Positions 9,690 through 18,506 are shown, counted from the stretch's first letter. The stretch is DNA of 36,276 bases from Deltaproteobacteria bacterium (GCA_021801125.1 JAJYYI010000120.1:72352-108627), one strand, 5' to 3'. Notes: generated by a model not told the origin, from the letters alone. Made by a program: numbers and translations.

Positions 9690-9928
9690 ACCCTACCCGT
9701 ATAGCCATGAATCTTAAAGTTCTCTCGCCGGTGGTTGCAACCAGCCCTCAGGCGAGCGCTCCAGCATTTTGTTCTCGAACCAATCGCGTGCTTGCCCAAC
9801 CTGGGGAACATCGCGCGACTATCCGAACTCTGGCGAGCGAGGCCGCCAAGAGGGCCGCCGATTCGCGCGCGCATCCTTGTGCAGGAGGAGCGAGACGGCC
9901 CGGCCGCCCGAATCCATGCCATGCGTGG
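9690..9928. other. Intergenic, no gene seen
   Basis: Open frames here lack family resemblance and a ribosome-binding site. It must hold any promoter for the carboxylase block and the end of the trmI transcript. I see no strong hairpin or T run. Confidence 0.5.
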
Positions 9929-10744
9929 TCAGGCGATTCCTTGATTCGCGGGCGGCGCTCCGGCGGCGTTTTGCGTCAACCGGCGGGCAACGATAACGAA
10001 GCCCGTGTGCGCTACCATACGATGCACTGGGCGCACGCTCAATCCCTTCACGTGCCATGGGCGCATCAAGGTCTCGAAGCATTCGACTTCGCTGAAGCTG
10101 GCGCTGGCCTCCAGAGCGTCCACGGTTTGCTTGAGCTGGATGGTGGTTGGTACCAGACAGGCTAGCGCGCCGCCGGCGCGCAGCGCGTTGGCGGCTTGGT
10201 CGAGCGCGCGCCATGGCTCGGCAAGATCGAGAAAGACGCGGTCCGCACCGGTTTCATCGAAGCCTTCGAACAAGTCGCGCATCTTAAGCGTCCAGTTGGG
10301 CGCCGGACCGAAAAACGCGGCAACGTTTTTTTGTGCGATAGCAGCGAAATCCTCCCTGATCTCGTAAGAGACGACCCGTCCGTTTGGTCCCACCGCGCGC
10401 AAGAGCGCCAGCGTGAGCGCGCCCGCGCCGGTTCCACCCTCGATCACCGTGGCGCCGGGAAAGACGTCGCCCCATAAGAGCAACAGGCCCGCGTCCTTGG
10501 GATAAATCACTTGCGCGCGGCGCGGCAGATGAGGAATGAGATCCGCATAGGTCGGGCGCAACACGAGAAATGCCTCGCCGCTGCTGAATTGGACGAACGA
10601 GCCTTCGTCGATTCCCCACAGGCTCTCGGCCGCGATCTCGCCGCGAATGGAGATGCGCGCATTGCGGCGCAAAAACTTGAGGTATCGCCGACCGCGTCGG
10701 TCGACGAACAGCACCCCCTCGCCCTCTTTAAGCTTACTGTCCAC
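9929..10744 (-). CDS. trmI: tRNA (adenine-58-N1)-methyltransferase, TrmI type
   Basis: SAM-dependent enzyme that makes m1A at position 58 in the T-loop of tRNAs, stabilising them. The 271-residue protein has the small N-terminal beta domain of TrmI (GEGVLFVDRRGRRYLKFL, then YPKDAGLLLLWGDVFPGATVIEGGTGAGALT). Its Rossmann methyltransferase core has motif I VIEGGTGAGALTLAL, VSYEIREDFAAIAQKNV and motif IV ADRVFLDLAEPW. The C-terminal GFVIVARRL matches the family end. The start is GTG at 10744, with GGAGG rather far upstream. TrmI of this form is common in archaea, Actinobacteria, Thermus and several deep bacterial lineages and absent from most gamma-proteobacteria, which helps place the genome. 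It has the same orientation as the carboxylase genes but is separated by 239 bases. Confidence 0.93.
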   Translation of the reverse strand: MDSKLKEGEGVLFVDRRGRRYLKFLRRNARISIRGEIAAESLWGIDEGSFVQFSSGEAFLVLRPTYADLIPHLPRRAQVIYPKDAGLLLLWGDVFPGATVIEGGTGAGALTLALLRAVGPNGRVVSYEIREDFAAIAQKNVAAFFGPAPNWTLKMRDLFEGFDETGADRVFLDLAEPWRALDQAANALRAGGALACLVPTTIQLKQTVDALEASASFSEVECFETLMRPWHVKGLSVRPVHRMVAHTGFVIVARRLTQNAAGAPPANQGIA

Positions 10745-11152
10745 AGCCGGGTCCGCAGCCTCCGATCAAAATATGCAAAGCTCCGCAGGGCGCTCGGCCG
10801 CAAATCGCTAAGCGACCCATGATCTCAGTGGTGTGGATTTGCCCTGGCCGCACGCCGCGAGACATTCACGCCCCGTAAGGTTTGATCCGTTGGCGATTGC
10901 GCTCTGCGCGGTAGACTTTGTTCGCAAGCGGTCTGGTGTAATAATTTAATCTCGGGCTCGGGCGCCTGCAGAGGGCGTTTAGGGTGGCCTAAAAGCCGAG
11001 CGCGATTTCGTAGCGACCGCTGATCCGGTGGCTGACCAATTGCCGGTTGTCACCGCGCCGGCGGCTAAATGCCAGGCGTCGAGCAGGCCTGCAGCAATGC
11101 CCGAGAGCGCAAGACGCCGGCGCCCCTGGGCGCGAAAAAGAGAGTATAGGAG
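10745..11152. other. 408-bp divergent intergenic region
   Basis: It separates leftward trmI from rightward small zinc proteins, so promoters for both should lie here. An AT-rich TAATAATTT patch near 10938 is a possible -10 region for the rightward genes, without a clear -35. No gene or repeat is recognised. Confidence 0.4.
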
Positions 11153-11326
11153 ATGGCTGAGAGGAAAGCCAGGACAGCAAGCAAAGCCGCTAAGGAGAGT
11201 GCTCTAAGACATCCGTGTCCACAATGCGGAGCCGACAGCAGGGTCGTGTTGTATGCCGGCTACGGAAGACGCGGCTTCTTTTGGGTGTGCGACAAAAATT
11301 GCGGATACACTGCGCGCACGCGCTGA
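11153..11326 (+). CDS. 57-residue zinc-ribbon protein
   Basis: Very small protein below usual length cut-offs. The lysine/arginine/alanine-rich N-terminus (MAERKARTASKAAKESALRH) is followed by a four-cysteine zinc ribbon: PCPQCGADSRVVLYAGYGRRG, then FFWVCDKNCGYTART. Cysteines at 22 and 25 (CxxC) and at 46 and 50 (CxxxC) would hold one zinc, as in topoisomerase-type or ribosomal zinc ribbons that bind nucleic acid. GGAG lies immediately before the ATG, unusually close; AAAGAGAG further upstream is an alternative. Its stop is 19 bases before the ATG of a second cysteine-containing small protein, so the two probably form a transcript. Coding is supported by the coherent motif rather than by length. 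No function is assigned beyond probable zinc and nucleic acid binding. Confidence 0.6.
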   Translation: MAERKARTASKAAKESALRHPCPQCGADSRVVLYAGYGRRGFFWVCDKNCGYTARTR

Positions 11327-11345
11327 CCAGAGTGTAAGGCTCGGG

Positions 11346-11675
11346 ATGCCTAGGACACGCAAAAGCAAAGAGGCCAAGGGCGAATTGTACGCGAGCTTTC
11401 TCGACACCACGGATGAGCGCGACGAAGACTCAGAACTGCCGCGCGACGAAGTGGGCAGACGCAAGATCAAGCGTCAGTACGAAGAGCTGTTAGGCATCCG
11501 GATCGAGAAGCTCAAGGGTCGCGTTCTCAACCGTGAGCGTATCAGCAAGACGGTTGAAGGCGTCTACTTCATCTGCACTCAGTGCGTCAAGGTCTGCCAC
11601 TCGCTCGATGAAGGGTTGGTGGAGGACCCGACCAATGAGAGCAATCGATGCAAGGCGTGCGCCTCGGCTAATTGA
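11346..11675 (+). CDS. Small protein with C-terminal cysteine motif
   Basis: A 109-residue protein I do not recognise. It has a charged, probably helical first two thirds (RKSKEAKGELYASFLDTTDERDEDSELPRDEVGRRKIKRQYEELLGIRIEKLKGR) and a C-terminal cysteine cluster CTQCVKVC followed 22 residues later by CKAC, enough for one zinc site. The frame extends up to 11253, but that extension overlaps the preceding zinc-ribbon gene. The ATG at 11346, with AAGG six bases upstream, is the better start. The arrangement with the 57-residue zinc ribbon suggests a pair acting on nucleic acid or in translation stress; this is inference from composition only. Confidence 0.65.
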   Translation: MPRTRKSKEAKGELYASFLDTTDERDEDSELPRDEVGRRKIKRQYEELLGIRIEKLKGRVLNRERISKTVEGVYFICTQCVKVCHSLDEGLVEDPTNESNRCKACASAN

Positions 11676-12385
11676 CCCGCCGCGCCTCTGCTGCCTGGCG
11701 GCGAAGGCTGCCCACTCTGATTGTACCGCTTCTCGGTTTCGGGTGCCCGCAGGGAACTCGAACCTGAGAGCGACGCCGCCGGTGCTCCCGACTGGGCCCG
11801 AAGGTCGGGACGCCCATGCTGATCCGCTCGAAGCGGCGGCGACTTAAGTCCGCTTGGCGATTCCTGAAAATGCCTGGCCTGTTCGTCTCACTGCAGGCGT
11901 TTGGCCGCGAAGCGCCGTGCGGGGAGCGGTGGACTCGGTGAGGTCTTTGCGCGGCAGTAAGCTTGAAATTCGGCGCTCCTTCGAGTCCCAGCTTTTCGGT
12001 CGGCGTGTTGCCGACGACGGGTTGGCTCGCGGCGAATGGACGCCAAGCCTAGGACACTCCCTTGGGCAAAAGAGCGCAGCACTCGGCAGATACGAGTCAC
12101 GAGCCGGCGACGAGATCCTTGACGGTACTTGAGTAAGGCATCTCTCATTGTCGGCCCAGTTCCCGGATACTCGCACCGATATGAGCTGCGACGCCGCCGA
12201 GGCTTTCACCGATGGTCTCGCGGTCTCCCATCTGAACGCTTCCACTCTTCGTGCGTTTAAGGGCGACCGACGCTGGGGCGGGCCATTTCATTCGCGGTTC
12301 TTTCCTTTCCGCGCTGGCCAGCCGCGACGGACGCTGCGTAGACGCGCCCTAGGCGTATAAGCGGCAGGACGCTCCGCTTAGACGC
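11676..12385. other. 710-bp region without a convincing gene
   Basis: Open frames on both strands are rich in Arg, Ser and Pro, lack ribosome-binding sites and match no family I know. No tRNA, tmRNA, RNase P or SRP core motif is found. It may be a decayed gene or a long untranslated region. Confidence 0.5.
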
Positions 12386-13891
12386 TCACAGCTTGATGAA
12401 CACTGATTTGACCTGTGTGTAAAGGTCTAACGAATCTTTGCCCAGCTCGCGGCCGATTCCTGATTGCTTGTATCCGCCGAAAGGTGAAACCGGGTCTATG
12501 ATGTTGTAACAGTTGACCCACACTGTGCCGGCCTTGAGCGCGCGCGCAAGCCTATGGACGCGGCTTACGTCGCGAGTCCATATGGCGGCGGCCAATCCAT
12601 AAATAGTCTCGTTTCCTTGAAGCGCCGCGTCCCTTTCATCCGTGAAAGGTATGAGAGACGCGACCGGGCCGAAGATTTCCTCGCGGGCGATGCGCATCGA
12701 ATTATCGACATCTACGAAAACCGTAGGCTTGACGAAGTAACCTTTGGACTGGCCGCCTCGCTCACCTCCCGTTTCGACCTTGGCGCCATCGCGCCGGCCC
12801 GCTTCGCAATAGCCGAGCACGCGTTCGTACTGTTCCGCTGAGATGAGAGGCCCCATCGTGGTTTCGGTTTGGAATGGGTCGCCAAGCCTGATGCCCTCCG
12901 CGGTCTGGGTCAGGCGACGGGCAAATTCGTCGTAAATCTCGCGTTGAACAAAAATTCGCGACCCGGCGGAGCATATCTGCCCTTGGTTGCGGAAAATCCC
13001 AAACGCGGCACCTGCGACGGAAGGACCAAGTTCCGCGTCGGCGAAGATAATGTTCGGCGACTTCCCCCCAAGCTCTAATGAAACGCGCTTGAGATCAGGG
13101 ACCGAAGCCCGCAAAATTTCCCTGCCGACTTCCGTCGAGCCGGTAAAGGCGACTTTGTCGACGTCCGGATGGCGCGCCAGGGCAGCGCCGGCGGTCGGCC
13201 CAAAGCCGGTGACGATGTTCACCACGCCTTCGGGCAGTCCTGCCTCGAGCACGAATTGTCCAAACCGCAGCGCCGGCAGCGGGGTTTGCTCGGCCGGCTT
13301 GAGCACCACCGTGTTGCCGCAGGCCAGGGCCGGCCCGACCTTCCATCCGATCATCGATAAGGGACCGTTCCAGGGAATGATCTGTCCGCAAACCCCGAGC
13401 GGCTCGCGCAACGTGTAGTTGAAGAGCGCCGGTTCAGAGGGATGTGTCTCGCCGTAAATCTTGGTGGTCCAGCCGGCATAGTAGACGAATACCTCGGCGG
13501 TCCGGCTGACCTCCGCGCGCGCCTCGGCGAGAGGTTTGCCGTTATCCAAGGTGATCAACGTGGCCAATTCTTCGTGATGAGCTTCGATCAGCTCCGCGAG
13601 CTTGAACAAATAGCGCGTGCGCTGATGCGGCCGCATCCGGGGCCACGGGCCGTCATCGAAGGCCGCCCGTGCCGCGCGAACCGCTTCGTCGATATCTTCC
13701 ACCCCGCCCTCGGCGACGGCGGCGACAACCTGTTCCGTCGCGGGCTCGATGGTTTCGAACGTCTTGCCGGACCTTGCGTCAACCCATCGCCCGCCGATTA
13801 ACAGTTGCTTCGGCAAGGCTCGCGCGACCTCGCAGCCACGCCGTCGTTGTTCATCTGCTCTCACCTTTTCGCTTGACGTGGAATTGTCCAT
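12386..13891 (-). CDS. NAD(P)-dependent aldehyde dehydrogenase
   Basis: Oxidises an aldehyde to its carboxylate; substrate unknown. It has 501 residues from ATG 13891, which is preceded by GAGGA at good distance; a longer frame starting at 14005 has no such site. The ALDH fold is complete: PWNGP with oxyanion-hole Asn about 175, VLKPAEQTPLPAL, FTGSTEVGREI nucleotide loop, general base Glu in LELGGKSPNI (about 273), nucleophile Cys in GQICSAGSR (about 307), EEIFGPVASLIPF and the C-terminal FGGYKQSGIGRELG. This places it with betaine/phenylacetaldehyde/indole-acetaldehyde type ALDHs rather than acylating ones. An Rrf2-type regulator gene lies 296 bp upstream on the same strand, but I see no direct regulatory link. 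Confidence 0.95.
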   Translation of the reverse strand: MDNSTSSEKVRADEQRRRGCEVARALPKQLLIGGRWVDARSGKTFETIEPATEQVVAAVAEGGVEDIDEAVRAARAAFDDGPWPRMRPHQRTRYLFKLAELIEAHHEELATLITLDNGKPLAEARAEVSRTAEVFVYYAGWTTKIYGETHPSEPALFNYTLREPLGVCGQIIPWNGPLSMIGWKVGPALACGNTVVLKPAEQTPLPALRFGQFVLEAGLPEGVVNIVTGFGPTAGAALARHPDVDKVAFTGSTEVGREILRASVPDLKRVSLELGGKSPNIIFADAELGPSVAGAAFGIFRNQGQICSAGSRIFVQREIYDEFARRLTQTAEGIRLGDPFQTETTMGPLISAEQYERVLGYCEAGRRDGAKVETGGERGGQSKGYFVKPTVFVDVDNSMRIAREEIFGPVASLIPFTDERDAALQGNETIYGLAAAIWTRDVSRVHRLARALKAGTVWVNCYNIIDPVSPFGGYKQSGIGRELGKDSLDLYTQVKSVFIKL

Positions 13892-14187
13892 CGTTCGGTC
13901 CTCGCTAGTCATCCTTGCGACTGCGCTCCGCGAAACCGCAGGCCGACTTCCCGCTGCGTGAGCCGTTTTCGGCCCGGACGCAAGCCTCTCGGCGAAGCCT
14001 CTCAATACATTATAGGCGCTATCGGTCGATGCTACTGAACGTGGAATCGCTTGGCGCGCTGGAAATGGCGGATGACCGAAGATAAATGACGCACGAAGGC
14101 TCGAGATTGAAGCGGCGTCCCGCCTTTCAACCTAATGCGCTCGCGGACGGTGATGGAAACTTCGCCGACAGCCGCGCTCGAACAGCT

Positions 14188-14643
14188 CTAAGAATCGCGC
14201 AGGTTCGTCCGCGCCGCGGCCAGCAGCCGCCCCTGGAGTTGCTTGCGCGGCTCCAGCAGGTCCGCCAACGTGTACCGTTCCAATACCGTCAGGAACTGTT
14301 CAAAGGCCTCGTCGAGTATCGGTGGCAGCACACAAGCTCCGGTTATCGGGCAGTGATTTTCCGGTCGAAAGCACTCGACCGGCCGGAACGGTCCTTCCAT
14401 GTAGCGGACGACAGCGCCGACGTTTATCCCCTCCGGTGCACGAGCGAGCCCCACTCCGCCACCCTTACCGCGGCGTGTTCGAACAAAGTCTCCACGAGCC
14501 AGCCCGTGCACGACCTTCATCAGATGGTTCTCTGATATTCCGTAAGTCTCGGCGATTTCCGGAGTAGTGCACAGCCGATCTCCATGAAGACCCATGTAAA
14601 TCAACGCGCGCAGCGCATAATCCGTGTAGTAGGTGAGTTCCAC
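14188..14643 (-). CDS. Rrf2 family transcriptional regulator (NsrR-like)
   Basis: Winged-helix repressor of 151 residues whose DNA binding is probably set by an iron-sulfur cluster. The N-terminus MELTYYTDYALRALIYMGLH and the helix-turn-helix TPEIAETYGISENHLMKVVHGLARGDFVRTRRGKGGGVGLAR are classic Rrf2. Three cysteines in ECFRPENHCPITGACVLP (C-x6-C-x5-C) sit where NsrR and IscR bind their cluster, and ENHCPITGAC resembles NsrR. A nitric-oxide-responsive role is therefore likely, though other Rrf2 members share the motif. The start is GTG at 14643. The gene is divergent from a radical SAM/SPASM gene, with a dyad resembling an NsrR site between them. Confidence 0.88.
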   Translation of the reverse strand: MELTYYTDYALRALIYMGLHGDRLCTTPEIAETYGISENHLMKVVHGLARGDFVRTRRGKGGGVGLARAPEGINVGAVVRYMEGPFRPVECFRPENHCPITGACVLPPILDEAFEQFLTVLERYTLADLLEPRKQLQGRLLAAARTNLRDS

Positions 14644-15001
14644 TTCCTGTCTCTCCGCCGTTTACCGAACGTGCGGTCAGAACCTGCATCTAGAATACAT
14701 ACTTGCCTTGAGGCGCAACAAGAGAACCAGGGGTTGCACAATAAGATGGAATATCGTGGCAAGCGCGATCGATCACAAAACCGCCACGGTCATCGTGCCA
14801 GAAGAGCCTTTCGGGAAACGCGCCCGAGTTTTGCGTTCGAAGCTTCGATGAGAAAAGAGCGCCGGGCGGGCGCCGAGCCGCCACGATACGAAGTGTCTGC
14901 CTATACCCTGGGCTGCGGAAAAGCTGTATCATGAATACTGCTATGTTCAGCATGCCTTCGACGTTCCAGGAATTTTTTCGCGTCCGGTCGAGGATTTGGT
15001 G
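14644..15001. other. 358-bp divergent regulatory region
   Basis: It lies between the Rrf2-like repressor and the radical SAM gene. It contains the possible NsrR-type dyad at 14681-14704 and should hold both promoters. No further gene is supported. Confidence 0.5.
14681..14704. promoter_or_regulatory. Candidate Rrf2/NsrR operator
   Basis: Imperfect dyad starting AACCTGCATCT and ending AATACATACTT, similar to the NsrR pattern of AAGATGCATTT half-sites facing each other. It lies 38 bp upstream of the Rrf2 start, suitable for autoregulation. There are several mismatches, so confidence is modest. Confidence 0.4.
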
Positions 15002-16201
15002 ATGGTGGCCGACCATACCGAGAATCTTTTCAGGCGTCCACGGTTTGACGTTTCCCACCGCCCGTTCATCATCATCTGGGAAGTGACTCGCGCGTGCGAT
15101 TTGGCCTGCGTCCATTGCCGCGCAGAGGCCATCCGATGGCGTAATCCCTCTGAACTGACGACTGACGAGGGCAAGCAGCTCCTCGACCAAGCCGCGGCTA
15201 TCGGGCCGCCCGCGCCGCTTTTTGTCCTCACCGGCGGCGACCCCATGAAGCGCCCGGATTTGCGGGAGTTGATCGAGTATGGGGCGGCCAGGGGCCTGCC
15301 GGTCGCCCTTTCGCCTTCCGCCACACCCCTTCTTACCGCAGGCACATTGGAGGAGTTGCGCGGGTGCGGTCTTAAGGCTCTTTCGCTTAGCCTCGACGGC
15401 GACAGCGTCCGCATGCATGACAGCTTCCGCGGCGTGGACGGCGTGTTCGAACGGACGATGGAACTATGGGCCGCGGCGCGCGCGTGCGGCCTTAAGGTGC
15501 AGGTTAACACGACCGTTGTGCGCCAGAATGTCGCCGCGCTGCCGGCGATAGCGCGTATGGCGCTCGAGCGAAACGTGATGACCTGGGTGTTGTTCTTCAT
15601 GGTGCCGACCGGGCGCGCCAGTGCTCTTTCGCCGCTGGATGCCGATGAGTGCGAGGACGTGATGAACTTTCTCTATGACGTCGCCGGTACGGTGCGCGTT
15701 AAGACCACCGAAGGCCATCACTTCCGGCGGGTCGTAATTCAGCGCGCAATCCTCGAGCGCCGCGGCCTGAGCGCCGATGCGGTGTTGCGGCTCGGTCCTC
15801 TTTACCAGCGTCTATCGCAGGCGCTGGAACCGTGGCCGCGCAAGGCTACGATACATGTCCGGCGAAGCCCGATGGATATCAACGCGGGTCGCGGCTTCGT
15901 ATTTATCTCGCACATTGGGGAAGTCCATCCCAGCGGCTTTTTGCCGCTTGCCGCGGGCAACGTGCGGAAGAACCCGCTCCTCGAAATCTACAGGCAAAGC
16001 CCGCTTTTCGTGCGGATGCGCGATAACCGTGCGCTCGGGGGCAGATGCGGTCCGTGTGAGTTCACCACGGTCTGCGGCGGCTCCCGTTCACGCGCCCTGG
16101 CGATCGCCGGCGATCCGTTAGCTGAGGATCCGCTCTGCGCGTATCAGCCCGGAAGCTTCCCGTATCCCGAGGATGTTGCACGAGTTCTGGAGCAGCGCTG
16201 A
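15002..16201 (+). CDS. Radical SAM/SPASM protein (TIGR04053-like)
   Basis: 399-residue radical SAM enzyme with a C-terminal SPASM domain. The SAM cluster motif CxxxCxxC is in EVTRACDLACVHCRAEA near residue 35. It is followed by LTGGDPMKRPDL, SPSATPLLT, LSLDGDSVRMHDSFRGV, VQVNTTVVRQN and VKTTEGHHFRRVVIQ. This run closely resembles the family named after BA_1875, relatives of the haem-modifying AhbC/AhbD/NirJ enzymes. The SPASM part has GGRCGPCEFTTVCGGSRSRA and a last Cys in DPLCAYQPG. ATG 15002 is preceded by GAGGA at 7 bases; upstream TTG and GTG codons are less likely. Divergent from an NsrR-like repressor, it may act in haem, haem d1 or nitrosative-stress metabolism. The substrate is not known for this family. 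Confidence 0.88.
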   Translation: MVADHTENLFRRPRFDVSHRPFIIIWEVTRACDLACVHCRAEAIRWRNPSELTTDEGKQLLDQAAAIGPPAPLFVLTGGDPMKRPDLRELIEYGAARGLPVALSPSATPLLTAGTLEELRGCGLKALSLSLDGDSVRMHDSFRGVDGVFERTMELWAAARACGLKVQVNTTVVRQNVAALPAIARMALERNVMTWVLFFMVPTGRASALSPLDADECEDVMNFLYDVAGTVRVKTTEGHHFRRVVIQRAILERRGLSADAVLRLGPLYQRLSQALEPWPRKATIHVRRSPMDINAGRGFVFISHIGEVHPSGFLPLAAGNVRKNPLLEIYRQSPLFVRMRDNRALGGRCGPCEFTTVCGGSRSRALAIAGDPLAEDPLCAYQPGSFPYPEDVARVLEQR

Positions 16202-16307
16202 CCCGCACGCCCGCCCGGTTCGAGTTGGGTCGGGCGCCCGACGTCCGGTGAGCCTTGTGCATGGTTCAAAGGCGCGCTTCAGTTTGTCGGCGCCGAGGCG
16301 GTCGACG

Positions 16308-16919
16308 CTACGGCGTGGCGGCCGGTGGTCGGCCGATCTGAGGCGAGGCCGGTCCGCTTTGCGAGCGCAGCCGAGTGGCCATCAGTATGCGCTCGATATT
16401 CGCGCTCAGCCGGTCGGATTGATACAACGCCTGGTATCCGTTGGACAGGCATCGGTTGACTCCCGGGTCGCTGGCTACCGGGTCCATGCTGATCCGTTTG
16501 AGCGTGAAGCTCAGTTCGCGCTTTCGCTCGAGTAGGTTTTGGAACTTGCCCTCGACCCAAGCCGTATCGCCGCCTTTGGCCATGAGCTGCAACGCCTGTG
16601 CCTGGCGATGTTCTGCCGCCGCGAGTCGCTTTATCGCGCGAACGATTTGATCGCAACTCGAGGACGGAGCCAGTTCGACGCGCTGGCTTTGGCTCACGCC
16701 GCTCGCTCCGAGCGTCAAAGCCAGAACCGCCGCCGGCAAGGGCCAAAGTCGCCTGAGCCAGGCGCGGTGGGACGTGTGCCTCGCGGTCCGCTGCTGGCCT
16801 GCCAAATCCGAGACGTCTGCGGGCCTTCCGTCGGTGCGCCGATTGAGCGTCGGAAACTCTTCGGCAGGGCCGGTTGAATCACGGCCTTCGATCTTGCGGG
16901 TAGCACCTGTTGCAACCAT
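16308..16919 (-). CDS. Membrane-anchored helical protein of unknown function
   Basis: I do not recognise this gene. From ATG 16919 (AAGGA six bases upstream) it encodes 203 residues; the frame is open up to 17117, but that extension lacks a ribosome-binding site. An approximately 55-residue polar N-terminal part is followed by one hydrophobic segment WPLPAAVLALTLGASGV, then a mainly helical part with two cysteines (SSSCDQIVRAIKRLAAAEHRQAQALQLMAKGG and VNRCLSNGYQALYQSDRLSANIERIL). This fits a protein anchored in the inner membrane with a periplasmic helical domain. It converges with the radical SAM gene and diverges from the acyltransferase gene. Confidence 0.6.
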   Translation of the reverse strand: MVATGATRKIEGRDSTGPAEEFPTLNRRTDGRPADVSDLAGQQRTARHTSHRAWLRRLWPLPAAVLALTLGASGVSQSQRVELAPSSSCDQIVRAIKRLAAAEHRQAQALQLMAKGGDTAWVEGKFQNLLERKRELSFTLKRISMDPVASDPGVNRCLSNGYQALYQSDRLSANIERILMATRLRSQSGPASPQIGRPPAATP

Positions 16920-17349
16920 CGCTTTCCTTCGAACCTCCCGCTTCGCATAGCGCAGCCGCGAAAGTCGCTGAACCGGCTGCGCGCCAACGCGCTGAGCGGT
17001 CTCAGCCAGTTCGGATTTTGATTCTACAGTTCGCAGCGGCTTATAGCGAGAACCAGCGCGATTAAGCGGAACGATCCGGCAAAAATTTACCCCGTCTAGT
17101 CCCTCTGAAGCCAACACGGTGATGGTGACGCGGCGTTGTCGGGTAAAGGATGACAGCCGTTTTGAGAGATTTTGGAGGTCAAAGCCGGCTTAGAGCCGCA
17201 CCGGGAAGGCTGCGGCTTGCGACTCTCCCACGAGCGCCGTATCTAATTCAGATGGCCGGAGGGAAGCGAGCGCGGCGCGGTCGCTTAGGTAGCGACACTT
17301 TCCCGCGCGAAGCGGGCTACACAGGAACCCTTACGAGAAAGCAACGATC
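16920..17349. other. 430-bp divergent intergenic region
   Basis: It lies between the leftward membrane protein and the rightward acyltransferase. Frames here are short and unlike known families. It presumably holds both promoters; none is clear enough to place. Confidence 0.4.
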
Positions 17350-18090
17350 ATGTGTCTGATTTCCCAACTCTTGAGGTGGTTATGGGGCGTGGTAGCAAGT
17401 CTCATGGCGGTAGTCTACACGGCTGTGCTTGCACCTTTCGCTGCGGCCTCTGCGCCGTTTTGGGGCGGCAAGATGGTCAGTTATATCGCCCGCCTCTGGA
17501 GCAGCCTCATCCTGGCGACCGGCGGAATTAAGGTCGAGGTGCAAGGTCTCGAAAACGTAGGCCGGCTCAAGTCGTTTGTTATTGTCTGCAATCATCAGAG
17601 CATCCTGGACATCTTCACGCTTTTTGCCGTTTTGCCCTGGGAGCTGCGCTTCGTAGCCAAAAAGGAGCTGCTCAAGATCCCCCTCGTCGGCTACGCGATG
17701 GATCGAAGCGGCCATATCCTGGTCGATCGCGTCGCCGGAGGCCAGGCGATTCGCCGCGCGATTCAGATTGCCCGGCGCGGCCATCCGATCGTATTTTTTG
17801 CCGAAGGCCATCGCTACGCGGACAACCAGGTACATCCGTTCCACGACGGCGCCGCTTGGCTTGCGATACTGGGCAAGCTACCATGCGTGCCGGCCGCCAT
17901 CTCAGGCTCGGGCGCGCTCTTTCCACCCGGCGCGCTGGTCATAAAGCCCGGCGGACGGATAAGGCTCAGACTTTGTTCGCCGATAACAACCGACGATCTA
18001 AAAGCCGGCCAGCGCGACGACCTGACTCGTCAACTGGAGAACGTGGTGCGCGCGACTTTTGACGCGCTCAACTCGGGCGAGCCTCGGTAA
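17350..18090 (+). CDS. plsC: 1-acyl-sn-glycerol-3-phosphate acyltransferase (PlsC type)
   Basis: Membrane-bound acyltransferase that adds the second acyl chain to lysophosphatidic acid, giving phosphatidic acid. It has 246 residues. Hydrophobic segments near 5-35 anchor it. The catalytic motif NHxxxxD is present as NHQSILD (81-87). Motif II FVAKKELLKIPLVGYAMDRSGHILVDR is typical. Motif III is FAEGHRY (150-156) instead of the common FPEGTRS, keeping the essential E and G. Motif IV region is LPCVPAAISGS. ATG 17350 is the natural start, with a weak GAGAAAG upstream. It stands alone, followed by a gene-free stretch and then the tRNA pair. The PlsC assignment is firm at family level; preference among lysophospholipid acceptors cannot be told. 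Confidence 0.9.
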   Translation: MCLISQLLRWLWGVVASLMAVVYTAVLAPFAAASAPFWGGKMVSYIARLWSSLILATGGIKVEVQGLENVGRLKSFVIVCNHQSILDIFTLFAVLPWELRFVAKKELLKIPLVGYAMDRSGHILVDRVAGGQAIRRAIQIARRGHPIVFFAEGHRYADNQVHPFHDGAAWLAILGKLPCVPAAISGSGALFPPGALVIKPGGRIRLRLCSPITTDDLKAGQRDDLTRQLENVVRATFDALNSGEPR

Positions 18091-18429
18091 GCGTCACCCC
18101 AGGCACCGGAGCCCAGTCGAGAGCGCGCCTACACGAGAGCGCGCTTGCGGGAGCCCTCGTCTCACGGTTCGCTTTCTCCCTTTCGCGCGGGTACTGTTTG
18201 CCATGCGCGCCGAGGTTTCTCGAGTTTTCCACCGTCGCCGGCTTGCCACGCGGGGTCGCACGCATGGTTGCAACAGCCGCCGATAGCCTGCTAGACGAGT
18301 ACTGACACGATACATGATAGCCGGCGCCGCGGTATAAAGCTGGGTTCTTAGCGGGCTTCACGCGACGAGTCCCATGAGATTCGCGGCCTTAAGCCGCGCG
18401 GCGACGGATCTGGTCGGCAACGGGTACAA
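18091..18429. other. 339-bp intergenic upstream of tRNAs
   Basis: No supported gene. It should contain the tRNA promoter, which I could not place with confidence. Confidence 0.45.
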
Positions 18430-18503
18430 CGGGGCGTAGCGCAGCCTGGTAGCGCACCTGCCTTGGGAGCAGGGGGTCGGCCGTTCAAATCGGCTCGCCC
18501 CGA
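18430..18503 (+). tRNA. tRNA-Pro (anticodon TGG)
   Basis: 74-base cloverleaf. Acceptor CGGGGCG pairs with CGCCCCG, discriminator is A, D-stem is GCGC/GCGC, anticodon arm is CCTGC-CTTGGGA-GCAGG and T-arm is GGCCG-TTCAAAT-CGGCT. CCA is not encoded. Confidence 0.95.
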
Positions 18504-18506
18504 CTC

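Noticed and set aside
11741-11770. GGAACTCGAACC, like an antisense tRNA T-loop
   Set aside because: No acceptor stem, anticodon arm or D-arm can be folded around it, and the T-stem does not pair.
16230-16241. TCGGGCGCCCGA palindrome between convergent genes, possible terminator
   Set aside because: It lacks a real loop and a T run; too short to call.
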